Assembly: GCF_900188035.1 (NCBI RefSeq)
Contig: NZ_FZNN01000002.1
Span: 1-64,000, forward strand
Length of the DNA: 64,000 nucleotides
Direction: 5' to 3'
DNA from: Puniceibacterium sediminis
GTDB taxonomy: Bacteria > Pseudomonadota > Alphaproteobacteria > Rhodobacterales > Rhodobacteraceae
Part shown: positions 1 through 7,272 of the stretch, piece by piece
Numbering within the stretch: position 1 is the first letter of the stretch
Layout of the letters: each line of letters starts with the position of its first letter
The notes under the pieces: generated by a model
Databases searched by the model: none
What the model was told of the DNA's origin: nothing
What the model saw: the letters and a program-made list of their open reading frames with translations, nothing else
Position numbers and translations under genes: made by a program

Positions 1-305
1 GTTCTCTGTCTACGGCACAGGGTGCTGAAGTCAGGAACGGACCAATTCAGCCCCGCCAGCCGCAGTAGGCTGGCCACCATCCCCGCGGTCTGTCGCAACG
101 GGAGCTTAAAAAGAACCTTAACCGAAAGGCAGAACTGGATGGCGGCATCGGAGAAGACGGGTGGACGGCCGGGGCGGCCTTCATGCGGTGCCAGCCAAGC
201 CATGTCTTGGTCCACCAAGATCAACATCGAGCCGCGCCTGCGCAGCGCCGCGTTGTAGCTGGACCAGTTCGTCGTGCGGTAGCGGGCGGGAGGTGGCTTG
301 CTCAT
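1..305 (-). CDS. IS5-family transposase, N-terminal part (cut by window edge)
   Basis: Reading leftwards from an ATG at 305, the minus strand stays open for 101 codons to base 1. The peptide begins MSKPPPARYRTTNWSSYN and continues through GRPGRPPVFSDAAIQFC and LPLRQTAGMVASLLRLAGL. This is the N-terminal region typical of IS5-family DDE transposases common in Rhodobacteraceae. The catalytic residues would lie beyond the window edge, so whether the element is intact cannot be judged. It marks the left border of the accessory segment that carries the molybdenum hydroxylase genes. Confidence 0.85.
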   Translation of the reverse strand, partial: MSKPPPARYRTTNWSSYNAALRRRGSMLILVDQDMAWLAPHEGRPGRPPVFSDAAIQFCLSVKVLFKLPLRQTAGMVASLLRLAGLNWSVPDFSTLCRRQR

Positions 306-325
306 AAAGACCCTCTAACCGCATA

Positions 326-342
326 GATTCACGTTGTGAATC
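326..342. repeat. Perfect inverted repeat next to the IS5 transposase
   Basis: GATTCAC and GTGAATC are perfect 7-nt arms around GTT. They lie 21 nt upstream of the transposase start. From position this could be the IS terminus or a transposase operator. The other end of the element is outside the window, so the boundary is an inference. Confidence 0.4.
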
Positions 343-599
343 GTCCATAGTCAGAGTTGTGCAACAATGCCAGTTGCGACACTACTCTTGGCATACGCGT
401 CACAGAGATCGCGCATGAGTCAGTTCGAGACAAGGGAGCATCGCCCAAAGATCGTTTCATCAACAGAGCCCATGGCCTGACCAAAGCCCATCAAGAACGT
501 GGCGATCCGCTCCGACCTAATATTGATGTCAATCTGAGTAGTATTACTAGAAGTTGTGCTAAAGTCATGTTTAGTTGTTTGTTCTCAGGGGGGGCAGTC
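343..599. other. Leader region upstream of the Mo hydroxylase genes
   Basis: A reading frame is open from 357 into the oxidoreductase gene, but its first 81 codons have no family resemblance and precede the Tat signal, so I treat this stretch as non-coding. It is visibly more A+T-rich than the gene, especially 515-590, as expected for a promoter. A run of G at 588-594 just before the GTG at 600 can act as ribosome binding site. No convincing -35/-10 pair was found. Confidence 0.4.
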
Positions 600-3416
600 G
601 TGTCTCAATCACATCTGGGCGGTGCACAGATCACGCGCCGCATGTTTCTTAGATCCACAGGCGCTGCTGTTGCCGTTTCCGTAATGGGGGTTCCGGGGCT
701 CGCCACGACGGCAAATTCTGGTCCAGCCGCAATCGGGGCAACTGCCTCGGCGATGCCTGGGGTTGCTAGTCAGCGTATTGACGGGCTGGCCAAAGTGACG
801 GGCCAAAAGGTCTACGCACGGGATTTCAATGCACGAGACATGCCAGGCTGGCCGCAAGGCCAATGGTACGCGATGTATATGCGGGCCCTAACCACCGGTA
901 GCGCCTTTGAAGGGGTCGATCTCAGTTTGCTGCCTGCGACGGCGCAGCCGACCCGGGTGGTGCTGGGCAACGAACTGAACGAGGTGCTTCGCGCGCCCAA
1001 GCTGCAATTCAACCGTGACCTGCATTTGCAGGAGCGGATTGCTCAGCTGCGGGCCAAAGGAGGCAATAGTCAAAATGACAACAGCTTCGACCTGCCCCCG
1101 GACATGTCCTATGATCTGATCGTGGTGCCCGGCAACGTGCCCGACTATCTGGGGCAGGCGGTCGCGCTTTTGATGTTTGACAGCCTCGCTGCTTTTCGAT
1201 CCGCCAAGTCCGCAATGCAGTTCAATGATGCAGCCTTTCAGGTTTATGAGACCACCGACCAAGACAGTCCGGCGATGGGCAGCGCATTTTCGCCCCAGAC
1301 CACCTATGTGAAATACAACGATGAGTTCAGCTATGCTTCGGCGGATCCTGAAACATATATGGACCAGGTAGGTGACTATCAGAGCAAAATCCGCAGGTCG
1401 CTGGGCCGCGAGCCGGACCTGATCCGACAGCCATTTCAGGCCGATATGCGGGCGATGGATCCGATGTTCATGGAACCAGAGGCCGGGTTGGTCTGGATCG
1501 AACAGGGCACTGGTACGATGAACATCGTTCTGGGCACGCAGTCGCCCGATGGCGACATCAGCAATATTCTGTCCATGTATGACAGCCCCGATGCGCCAGA
1601 GCATCTGCAGGCGGTCAACCTGACCAGCTGCTATCCTGGGGGCGGGTTCGGCGGGCGGGACAGTTCGCCATTTTCGCTCATGTTGGCACTGGCGGGCGCC
1701 TATTCCGACGGCAACCCCGTGCGTCTGGCCTATGATCGGTTCGAACAGTTTCGCGTTGGATTGAAACGTCACGGGGCAAGGCTTTCGGGCGAGCTGGTGG
1801 CTGGCGTTGACATGAAGCTGGAAGCCGTACAGATGAATCTGACCTTTGACGGCGGCGGTGAGCGTAACCTCAGCCCCTATGTGGCCTCACTGGGGGCGCT
1901 TTGTGCCGGCGGATCCTACAAGGTGCCGAAGGCCAGTATCTTTGCAGAAGCCCTGCATACCCAGAACATCACGGGCGGCTCTCAGCGGGGCTTTGGCGGG
2001 CCGCAGGCGTTCTTTGCCGTTGAAACGGCGTTGGACGATCTGGCTGCAGCGCAGGGGTGGGATCCTGTGGAATTGCGCGCAGCCAACCTGATCTCTTTGG
2101 GCGACACCACCGTCGTTGGCGGCCCGATCGAACAACCCTTGCGCCTTGACGAAATGCTGGAGATTGCGAGTAACCATCCGCTCTGGGCCGAGCGTGAGGC
2201 GATCCGGCAGGACTATGGCTCGCGTGGCATGACCTACGGCACCGGGATTGCCATGTCGTTGCAGGCCTATGGCACCTCGGGTGACGGTATGGTCGCGTCC
2301 GTCCGGCTGGAACCCGATGGCACCCTGACGGTGCAATCGGATGCGGTCGATATGGGGAATGGATCGGCCACCACGCTGGGGGTAACCATCGGCCCGATCT
2401 TGGGCTCCAATGCCGCGCGGGTGGATATGGGCTGTTACACGCTGTTCGGTCAAACCGGGCTGACCACAGATGATCCGGGCGGAGAACGTTGGGAAAAACC
2501 TAACTGGACGGCCAAATCCGTAGGCTCGTCCTCGGCCTGCCTGACCGGACTGCATCAGGTGCACACCGTCCAGCAAACCGCAAACGCGCTGTTTGAGGGC
2601 TCCATCCTGGCCGCCGCTGCACAGATATGGGGTGTTGCGGGCGTGTCTGCTTCGGAGGTCGTCTGGCGGGACGGCGCGCTTGGCCGCATAACCGTCGAAG
2701 GCAATCAACTGAGCCTGAAAACTCTGGCCGAAGAAATCCATGCCAGTGGTCTGCCTACCGGAGCGCTCGGCCATGCCTATTTTCAGAACACATGGGCGCA
2801 GGCACAGTACCAGACCCCCGGTGGCAGCTTGCTGCTGAAGCTTGACGGGCTGTCGTTTTATCACGCAGGCGGTGGCGATCCGGTGCAGATCGAGCGACAG
2901 GAGACAAGGGGACCGGACAAGCACAGCACGCGATATGCGCGCTATGTCTGGGCACCCTGCATCAATGTAGTTGGTCTGACTGTGGACACGAAAACCGGCG
3001 CGGTCCAGGTCGAGAACGTCCTGAGCGTTCTGAACGCTGGCCATATTCATGTGCCTCAGCTCGTCTCGGGGCAGAGTCAGGGCGGCGTTGCCATGGCCAT
3101 CAGCTATGCCCTGCTTGAGGATATGCCACCCGGCATGGACGGTCCGGCAGATGGCATGTGGAACCTCAACCGCTATCACATCGCCCGCGCACAGGACGTT
3201 CCCTTGCGAAACGTCTACACGCCGGGCTTGCGCGGTCAGGAACTTATCACCCTTCCCCAACCGGAGGGTAGCGAACCTGCAGGCCGCGGTATAGCCGAGG
3301 CGGTGATGTGTTCGATCCCACCGGCGATTTCAAATGCACTGCGCGACGCTACGGGAAAACGCTTTTCATCGCTGCCGATAACGCCGACGAAAATTATGGA
3401 GGGTCTTGGCCAATGA
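600..3416 (+). CDS. Xanthine dehydrogenase-family aldehyde oxidoreductase, molybdopterin-binding subunit, Tat-exported
   Basis: Catalytic subunit of a molybdenum hydroxylase of the xanthine oxidase family (COG1529; closest in layout to isoquinoline 1-oxidoreductase beta and periplasmic aldehyde dehydrogenases). From the GTG start it is 938 aa. A twin-arginine signal (TRRMFLRS, Arg13-Arg14) followed by a hydrophobic stretch indicates Tat export to the periplasm. Mo-cofactor motifs are visible: GGGFGGRDSS near residue 345, QRGFGGPQ near 462, and GRGIAEAVM near 897, whose Glu matches the catalytic base position of the family. GTG at 600 is preferred because it follows a G-rich ribosome binding site and sits 12 codons before the RR motif; ATG 567 or 357 are possible. 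The stop overlaps the next start (ATGA). Substrate unknown; an aldehyde or N-heterocycle is likely. Confidence 0.85.
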   Translation: MSQSHLGGAQITRRMFLRSTGAAVAVSVMGVPGLATTANSGPAAIGATASAMPGVASQRIDGLAKVTGQKVYARDFNARDMPGWPQGQWYAMYMRALTTGSAFEGVDLSLLPATAQPTRVVLGNELNEVLRAPKLQFNRDLHLQERIAQLRAKGGNSQNDNSFDLPPDMSYDLIVVPGNVPDYLGQAVALLMFDSLAAFRSAKSAMQFNDAAFQVYETTDQDSPAMGSAFSPQTTYVKYNDEFSYASADPETYMDQVGDYQSKIRRSLGREPDLIRQPFQADMRAMDPMFMEPEAGLVWIEQGTGTMNIVLGTQSPDGDISNILSMYDSPDAPEHLQAVNLTSCYPGGGFGGRDSSPFSLMLALAGAYSDGNPVRLAYDRFEQFRVGLKRHGARLSGELVAGVDMKLEAVQMNLTFDGGGERNLSPYVASLGALCAGGSYKVPKASIFAEALHTQNITGGSQRGFGGPQAFFAVETALDDLAAAQGWDPVELRAANLISLGDTTVVGGPIEQPLRLDEMLEIASNHPLWAEREAIRQDYGSRGMTYGTGIAMSLQAYGTSGDGMVASVRLEPDGTLTVQSDAVDMGNGSATTLGVTIGPILGSNAARVDMGCYTLFGQTGLTTDDPGGERWEKPNWTAKSVGSSSACLTGLHQVHTVQQTANALFEGSILAAAAQIWGVAGVSASEVVWRDGALGRITVEGNQLSLKTLAEEIHASGLPTGALGHAYFQNTWAQAQYQTPGGSLLLKLDGLSFYHAGGGDPVQIERQETRGPDKHSTRYARYVWAPCINVVGLTVDTKTGAVQVENVLSVLNAGHIHVPQLVSGQSQGGVAMAISYALLEDMPPGMDGPADGMWNLNRYHIARAQDVPLRNVYTPGLRGQELITLPQPEGSEPAGRGIAEAVMCSIPPAISNALRDATGKRFSSLPITPTKIMEGLGQ

Positions 3417-3928
3417 CGCTTTCTTTTACTGTCAACGGTGCGGCGTACAAGTTGGACGAAGGCCGCGCAGAAGAGCGGCTGATCGATTTCTTGCACGAAG
3501 ATCTGAACCTGACGGGGACAAAATTCTGCTGCGGGATCGGCGTGTGCCGGGCCTGCACCGTGCAGGTATCCAAGCCGCCCAACCCAACGCCGTCGCCGGT
3601 GATCAGCTGTTCGACCACCTTGGGCATGGTGGACGGTAGCGCCATTTCGACCATAGAGTCTGTGGCCACAGACGGGGTGCCGGATGCGGTACAGCAGGCC
3701 TTTCTCGACAATTTCTCGTTTCAGTGCGGTTATTGTACACCCGGGTTTGTCATGGCGGCGCGGATGCTGCTGGCGGGATTGCGGGCCCAACCGATCCCGG
3801 AGGAACAGATCGATGCGGCGATGATGCAGGCGATTGGCAGTCATATCTGTCGCTGCACCGGCTATGCGCGTTATTTCGAAGCCTTGCGGCCGCTCGCAGT
3901 AGCGGCCAATGCCGGGGAAGGAAACTGA
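3413..3928 (+). CDS. Molybdenum hydroxylase [2Fe-2S] subunit
   Basis: Small electron-transfer subunit of the same enzyme, 171 aa. It shows both canonical 2Fe-2S sites: plant-type C40-x4-C45-x2-C48 with C66, and the helical-bundle site C105-x2-C108 with C146-x-C148 (CGYCTPGF and CRCTGY). ATG at 3413 overlaps the stop of the large subunit and has GGAGGG ten bases upstream; the frame is open further upstream but that part is shadow of the large-subunit gene. It has no signal peptide, so it presumably crosses the membrane folded together with the Tat-bearing partner. Electrons would pass from Mo via these clusters to the cytochrome encoded next. Confidence 0.9.
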   Translation: MTLSFTVNGAAYKLDEGRAEERLIDFLHEDLNLTGTKFCCGIGVCRACTVQVSKPPNPTPSPVISCSTTLGMVDGSAISTIESVATDGVPDAVQQAFLDNFSFQCGYCTPGFVMAARMLLAGLRAQPIPEEQIDAAMMQAIGSHICRCTGYARYFEALRPLAVAANAGEGN

Positions 3929-3930
3929 CG

Positions 3931-4920
3931 ATGAAGATCGCATCTCTATTCGCCACGGCGCTTTTGTTTTTTGCCGGGCCGGTTGCGTCTCAGACCTCTT
4001 CAGAGATCTATAGCGCGGCATGCATTGAAGAAATCGGTGCAATCCCGGTCTTTGACTGCGATGCAGGGGTGGTTGTGCCCGTCACCGTCGATGGTGTCCG
4101 TGTGAGCGACCATGCCCCGCCCCTCTGCGATCATCCGGCCCTGCTGAGCAATGGCGCGGATTCCGATGGTCAATGCGTACCGCATTCCCGCATTCTCAAC
4201 CTGTCGACGGACACCGCCCAGGTGTCGGTGATGTGCCGCCAAAAACTGTATCGCGCGCCAGACAGCACCGACTATGATGAGATCGACGTAATCGCGCATA
4301 ATCCCGATACCGGCGCAACCTGCTGGTTTCAGGCAAAGGCCGACGCCGAGACCCCCGTCAGTGGTTTGCAGGTTCCCTCGCCCACTTCTGCGATTGATGG
4401 CAGTTTTTGGGCCGAGCCAGAGCGTGTTGCCAGTGACGGTTGTGGCTTCTGCCACGACAATGATCCGTTCATGTATTCGCCCTTTGTGGGGCAAGTCTGG
4501 TCGCATGTGCCGGTCAATCCCTTTGGGCCCTATGCCCATGTTGACCCGGGAGGGATCTTTGCGGACTGGCCGACCACAGTGATGAATATGCGCGACAATA
4601 CCTGCACGGGCTGTCACAGGATCGGCTCCGGCCAGCTGGGAGCAGAGGGTCCATGGGGGACTGAAAAGCCGGGGACTTGCGGGCAGCTTGCCGACTGGAT
4701 GACGGGCCAGCAGATCCCCGAGGGCGCGGATAGCCGCGCGGCGACCTATCCCGGCAGCCATGCGATGCCCCCGGGGTTCGGGGAGACTGAGGCCGCGTGG
4801 AATGTGATCTATGCCGAAGCCACCAGCATGGTGAAGTCCTGCTGTTCCGATCCTGAACAGGCGATATGCAGCCTGACGCCGATACAGTCCTATCTTGATG
4901 AGATATATTCAAAACGATGA
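3931..4920 (+). CDS. Periplasmic di-heme c-type cytochrome, partner of the Mo hydroxylase
   Basis: Protein of 329 aa with a Sec signal peptide (MKIASLFATALLFFAGPVAS) and two c-type heme sites, CGFCH (171-175) and CTGCH (225-229). The start is three bases after the iron-sulfur gene, so the three genes form one operon. By position it should take electrons from the 2Fe-2S subunit to the respiratory chain. It does not look like the three-heme cytochrome of acetic-acid-bacterial aldehyde dehydrogenases: the first 165 residues carry no heme motif but many scattered cysteines, and the C-terminus has a CC pair (SMVKSCCSDPEQ). I do not recognise a named family for the whole protein; the cytochrome call rests on the two motifs and context. 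Confidence 0.75.
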   Translation: MKIASLFATALLFFAGPVASQTSSEIYSAACIEEIGAIPVFDCDAGVVVPVTVDGVRVSDHAPPLCDHPALLSNGADSDGQCVPHSRILNLSTDTAQVSVMCRQKLYRAPDSTDYDEIDVIAHNPDTGATCWFQAKADAETPVSGLQVPSPTSAIDGSFWAEPERVASDGCGFCHDNDPFMYSPFVGQVWSHVPVNPFGPYAHVDPGGIFADWPTTVMNMRDNTCTGCHRIGSGQLGAEGPWGTEKPGTCGQLADWMTGQQIPEGADSRAATYPGSHAMPPGFGETEAAWNVIYAEATSMVKSCCSDPEQAICSLTPIQSYLDEIYSKR

Positions 4921-5187
4921 AATCCTTTTGACCCGCGTGTTGGAATATGGGTCCTGTCGCAAGTTTCGCGGATGTCTGTCATGTCGACTGTATCGTCGGA
5001 TATGCTTGCGCAAAAGCTGGCGACGGGAAACCGTTCATGAGGATAGGTTTCATGAGCTCTCATTAGCCAAAGCTATGTGCCTCCAGGCAGTGTCATTTCG
5101 CGATCTGGAAGAGATATTGGTAGCCTGCAGCTCGGGAATTTCCGCCAGCAATCCTTCTGGGCGGATGCTGCGCTTGATCACTGGTGC
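4921..5187. other. Gene-poor stretch between the cytochrome gene and the IS3 element
   Basis: No plus-strand gene is convincing. On the minus strand a frame enters from the IS3 boundary and ends at a stop near 5048, reading through IKRSIRPEGLLAEIPELQ. It looks like the C-terminal tail of a protein cut by the IS insertion, but I cannot identify it and found no matching remainder on the far side of the element. Confidence 0.3.
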
Positions 5188-5253
5188 TCCCCCCTAAAAT
5201 TAGTGGTGTTCAAAAGTAGAATTTTCTCGGCAAGATATCTGAGGAGATTTACG

Positions 5254-5520
5254 ATGAAGAACGGACGATTTAGCGATGCGCAGATCATGGCTGTGTTGAA
5301 GCAGGCGGAGGGCGGTGTGCCGGTCTCTGAGCTGTGCCGGGAGCATGGGATGAGCAGTGCCAGCTTTTACAAATGGCGGGCCAAATTTGGCGGTATGGAC
5401 GCGTCGCTCATCGCAGAGATGAAGGACATGGCCGAGCAGAACCGCCGCCTCAAGAAGATGTATGCGGAGATGAGCATGCAAAACGAGCTGCTTAAGGAAG
5501 CCCTTGGAAAAAAGTCCTAA
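5254..5520 (+). CDS. IS3-family transposase OrfA (helix-turn-helix protein)
   Basis: 88 aa. It begins MKNGRFSDAQIMAVLKQAE and has the helix-turn-helix segment VSELCREHGMSSASFYKW, then a leucine-zipper-like tail (AEQNRRLKKMYAEMSMQNELLKEAL). OrfA binds the terminal repeats and is normally fused to OrfB by ribosomal frameshifting. ATG 5254 is chosen because it follows GAGGAG and matches the usual family start; the frame is open upstream only through the terminal repeat. This half of the element appears intact. Confidence 0.9.
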   Translation: MKNGRFSDAQIMAVLKQAEGGVPVSELCREHGMSSASFYKWRAKFGGMDASLIAEMKDMAEQNRRLKKMYAEMSMQNELLKEALGKKS

Positions 5521-5527
5521 GGCCGTC

Positions 5528-5566
5528 CATTGCCCGACAGGCGAATGTCGGCATTCGCCGACAGGG
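5528..5566 (+). repeat. Hairpin insert a within IS3 orfB
   Basis: Conserved left arm CATTGCCCGACAG (5528-5540), stem GGCGAATG (5540-5547), loop TCGG, stem CATTCGCC (5552-5559), right arm GACAGGG. It lies before the expected OrfB start region. Confidence 0.65.
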
Positions 5567-5728
5567 TCAACGACGAGAGATGGCCATGAAGGTGGTCGCC
5601 GTGCATAGGGGGCAGTGTCGCGCTGGCGTGCCGCACGTTCCAGATCAGTGAGACATGTTATCGCTATAGCCCAACGCTGAGCGACGAGAACGAGGAAATC
5701 GCTGATTGGCTGGAACGTTTGACCACTG

Positions 5729-5763
5729 CCTGTCAGGGCATTGGAAATGCCTGAGAAGGGGCG
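5729..5763 (+). repeat. Hairpin insert b within IS3 orfB
   Basis: Left arm ends TGTCAG (5731-5736), stem GGCATT (5737-5742), loop GGA, stem AATGCC (5746-5751), right arm TGAGAAGGGG. It sits between the codons for ERLTTA and the WGFGL segment. Confidence 0.6.
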
Positions 5764-5847
5764 AACAAGCGCAGTTGGGGCTTTGGCCTTTGCTTTCTGT
5801 ATCTGCGCAACGTGCAAGGCTATGGCTGGAACCACAAACGCGTCTAT

Positions 5848-5890
5848 CCCACTGGCCGTCAGGTGATTGCCTGCAATCACCGTCAGGCGG
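5848..5890 (+). repeat. Hairpin insert c within IS3 orfB
   Basis: Left arm CACTGGCCGTCAG, perfect stem GGTGATTGC (5862-5870), loop CT, stem GCAATCACC (5873-5881), right arm GTCAGGCGG. It splits the sequence for KRVY from that for IYRELELNL and shifts the frame. Confidence 0.65.
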
Positions 5891-5918
5891 ATCTACCGCG
5901 AACTGGAGCTGAATCTAC

Positions 5919-5960
5919 GCCCCTCTCGGGACATTGCTGGGCAATGCCCTGCCGGGTGAC
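5919..5960 (-). repeat. Hairpin insert d within IS3 orfB (opposite orientation)
   Basis: CCCCTCTCGGGA, stem CATTGC (5932-5937), loop TGG, stem GCAATG (5941-5946), then CCCTGCCGGGTGAC. The arm CTGCCGGG is the reverse complement of the left arm of inserts a and e. It restores the frame shifted by insert c. Confidence 0.65.
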
Positions 5961-6041
5961 AATCAAACCCAAGAAACGGCTGAAGCGCGACAAGCCAGAA
6001 CCGCTGGCTGTGCCTGACAAGCCAAATGAGACGTGGTCGAT

Positions 6042-6080
6042 CATTGCCCGGCAGGCGATGCGAAGCATCGCTGGGAGGGG
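6042..6080 (+). repeat. Hairpin insert e within IS3 orfB
   Basis: Left arm CATTGCCCGGCAG (6042-6054), perfect stem GCGATGC (6055-6061), loop GAA, stem GCATCGC (6065-6071), right arm TGGGAGGGG. It splits the WSMDFMAD-type motif that should hold the first catalytic Asp, and is in frame. Confidence 0.7.
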
Positions 6081-6286
6081 ATTTATGGCCGATCAGCTCT
6101 CTGACGGCCGGTCGATCCGGACACTGAACGTCCTGGATGACTTCAATCGCGAGGGCCTTTGCATCGAAGTCGACTTCTCATTGCCAGCCGAGCGCGTGGT
6201 GCAGAGTTTGAACCAGATCATCGAATGGCGTGGAAAGCCGCAGGCCATTCGTATCGATAATGGCCCCGAATATGTCAGTGGCAAGC

Positions 6287-6330
6287 CCCCCCCTCGGGAC
6301 ATTCCTTCGGAATACCCTGCCGGGCAATGC
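6287..6330 (-). repeat. Hairpin insert f within IS3 orfB (opposite orientation)
   Basis: CCCCCCCTCGGGAC, stem ATTCC (6301-6305), loop TTC, stem GGAAT (6309-6313), then CTGCCGGGCAATG (6317-6329), which is the exact reverse complement of the 13-nt left arm of insert e. It is in frame between EYVSGK and MEWAEKQ. Confidence 0.7.
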
Positions 6331-6511
6331 ATGGAATGGGCTGAAAAACAAGGCATTAGGCTCGTATACATCCAACCAGGAAAGCCCCAACAGAACGCCT
6401 ATATCGAGCGCTACAACCGCACGGTTCGGGGCGAATGGCTCAGCCAATACATCTTTGAAACGATCGAGGAGGCGCAGGATCAGGCCACGGTATGGCTATG
6501 GACTTACAACA

Positions 6512-6552
6512 ACCCCTCTCATGGTTTGCACGCAAACCACTGCCGGGCAGCG
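6512..6552 (-). repeat. Hairpin insert g within IS3 orfB (opposite orientation)
   Basis: CCCCTCTCA, perfect 8-bp stem TGGTTTGC (6522-6529), loop AC, stem GCAAACCA (6532-6539), then CTGCCGGGCA (6540-6549). It is in frame between TYNN and RPNMG near the C-terminus. Confidence 0.7.
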
Positions 6553-6707
6553 GACCGACCCAACATGGGCATCGGCGGCATAACACCCGCTATGAAACTG
6601 AAAACAACCGCCTGAATTCTACGGCTGGACCCCATTAAAAATGGAGGGATTACCGATCCGGGCAGGTCAGCGAGAGCGCGCCTTGCGCAGGAGGCAAATG
6701 GACGAGG

Positions 6708-6721
6708 TTGATCTTCATCAA
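6708..6721 (+). promoter_or_regulatory. FNR/FnrL box upstream of the phasin-like gene
   Basis: TTGATCTTCATCAA is a perfect match to the FNR consensus TTGAT-N4-ATCAA. It lies 86 nt before the phasin ATG and about 60 nt from the right end of the IS3 element. It implies anaerobic or microaerobic control by the FnrL encoded at 20277. Confidence 0.65.
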
Positions 6722-6807
6722 TGCGAGTCAGGGCGGGATCGGGCATTATGGGCCGAGAAACTGGGGATTCGCCCTTTAATTTTCACCGAAATTCAGGAGC
6801 CGCCAAC

Positions 6808-7164
6808 ATGACCAAAGCGATTCACGAAAAGACATCTTCGCAATCGGGCGCACCGGAAAAGGCGCTTGAGGTTACACAGTTGGCGCAAACTGCCAGCGTT
6901 GCGGCATGGCTCGATCTAATTGAGGAGAGCACGCGGTTCGTGACAGAGCGCTGGGAACAGGACGTGAAGACGCAGCAGGCGTTGTTCGCTTGCCGCACCC
7001 CGCAGGACCTTCTGAAGCTTCAGTCCGACTACTGTCAGAAGGCAATAGAGCAATATACCGATCAGGCGACCCGGATGAGCGGCAAGATGTCCGGCGCCGC
7101 GACCCAGACAATGGGCGACATGAGCGCGACTTCGGCCCGCAAGTATGATGATGTCCCACTTTGA
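6808..7164 (+). CDS. Phasin-family protein
   Basis: 118 aa, start ATG 6808 preceded by AGGAG seven bases upstream. The core WLDLIEESTRFVTERWEQD and TPQDLLKLQSDYCQKAIEQY matches the phasin_2-type helical domain: amphipathic helices without cysteine-rich or catalytic motifs. Phasins coat polyhydroxyalkanoate granules and can influence their number and size; some family members have other helper roles. No pha synthesis gene is nearby. The perfect FNR box upstream suggests expression at low oxygen, when carbon storage would be useful; that link is inference. Confidence 0.7.
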   Translation: MTKAIHEKTSSQSGAPEKALEVTQLAQTASVAAWLDLIEESTRFVTERWEQDVKTQQALFACRTPQDLLKLQSDYCQKAIEQYTDQATRMSGKMSGAATQTMGDMSATSARKYDDVPL

Positions 7165-7204
7165 GCGTCACAAATTAGGTCCGGCAATATGAACCGGGCG
7201 AGCT

Positions 7205-7230
7205 GGCGCTGACGGTCTGACATCAGCGCC
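7205..7230. terminator. Candidate bidirectional terminator between phasin gene and xylA
   Basis: GGCGCTGA (7205-7212) and TCAGCGCC (7223-7230) form a perfect 8-bp stem with a 10-nt loop between convergent genes. No strong T-run follows on either strand, so efficiency is uncertain. Confidence 0.4.
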
Positions 7231-7272
7231 TTGAGGTTGAACGCCCCGGTGTTTCACAGGGCGCTCAGGTCG

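Larger units (their letters stand above)
5521..6615 (+). pseudogene. IS3-family transposase OrfB (DDE integrase), broken and carrying hairpin inserts
   Basis: Pieces of an IS3 OrfB are recognisable in order: [118 protein letters not shown] and [19 protein letters not shown]. The second Asp and the Glu of the DDE triad are present (IDNGPE, IERYNR). The first Asp, normally in WSxDF, is lost because an insert splits the codon region. Seven short hairpin inserts interrupt the frame, plus an apparent one-base shift near 5608. From 5812 to 6615 one frame is nevertheless open: inserts three and four shift it in compensating ways and five to seven are in frame. The comparison with an intact copy is from memory of the family. 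Confidence 0.8.
5188..6649 (+). mobile_element. IS3-family insertion sequence, degraded
   Basis: The element is defined by imperfect terminal inverted repeats that align without gaps when anchored on GTAGAATT (5216-5223 and, reversed, 6615-6622). Both ends read inward as a C-rich tip, an A/T block, TGGNGT, then GTAGAATT. Outer limits are approximate to a few bases and no target duplication could be fixed. It carries an intact first gene and a second gene broken by frameshifts and seven hairpin inserts. Gene content and DDE motifs place it in the IS3 family, probably the IS407 group. It separates the Mo hydroxylase operon from the phasin gene. Confidence 0.8.

Noticed and set aside
357-599. 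Long N-terminal extension of the Mo hydroxylase frame
   Set aside because: It would place 81 unrelated residues before the Tat signal, which must be near the N-terminus.
888-3260. Long minus-strand frames opposite the Mo hydroxylase gene
   Set aside because: They are antisense shadows of a high-GC gene with clear family motifs; their peptides show no recognisable domain.
1-6649. Composite transposon carrying the Mo hydroxylase genes
   Set aside because: The flanking elements belong to different IS families (IS5 and IS3) and no matching ends were found.
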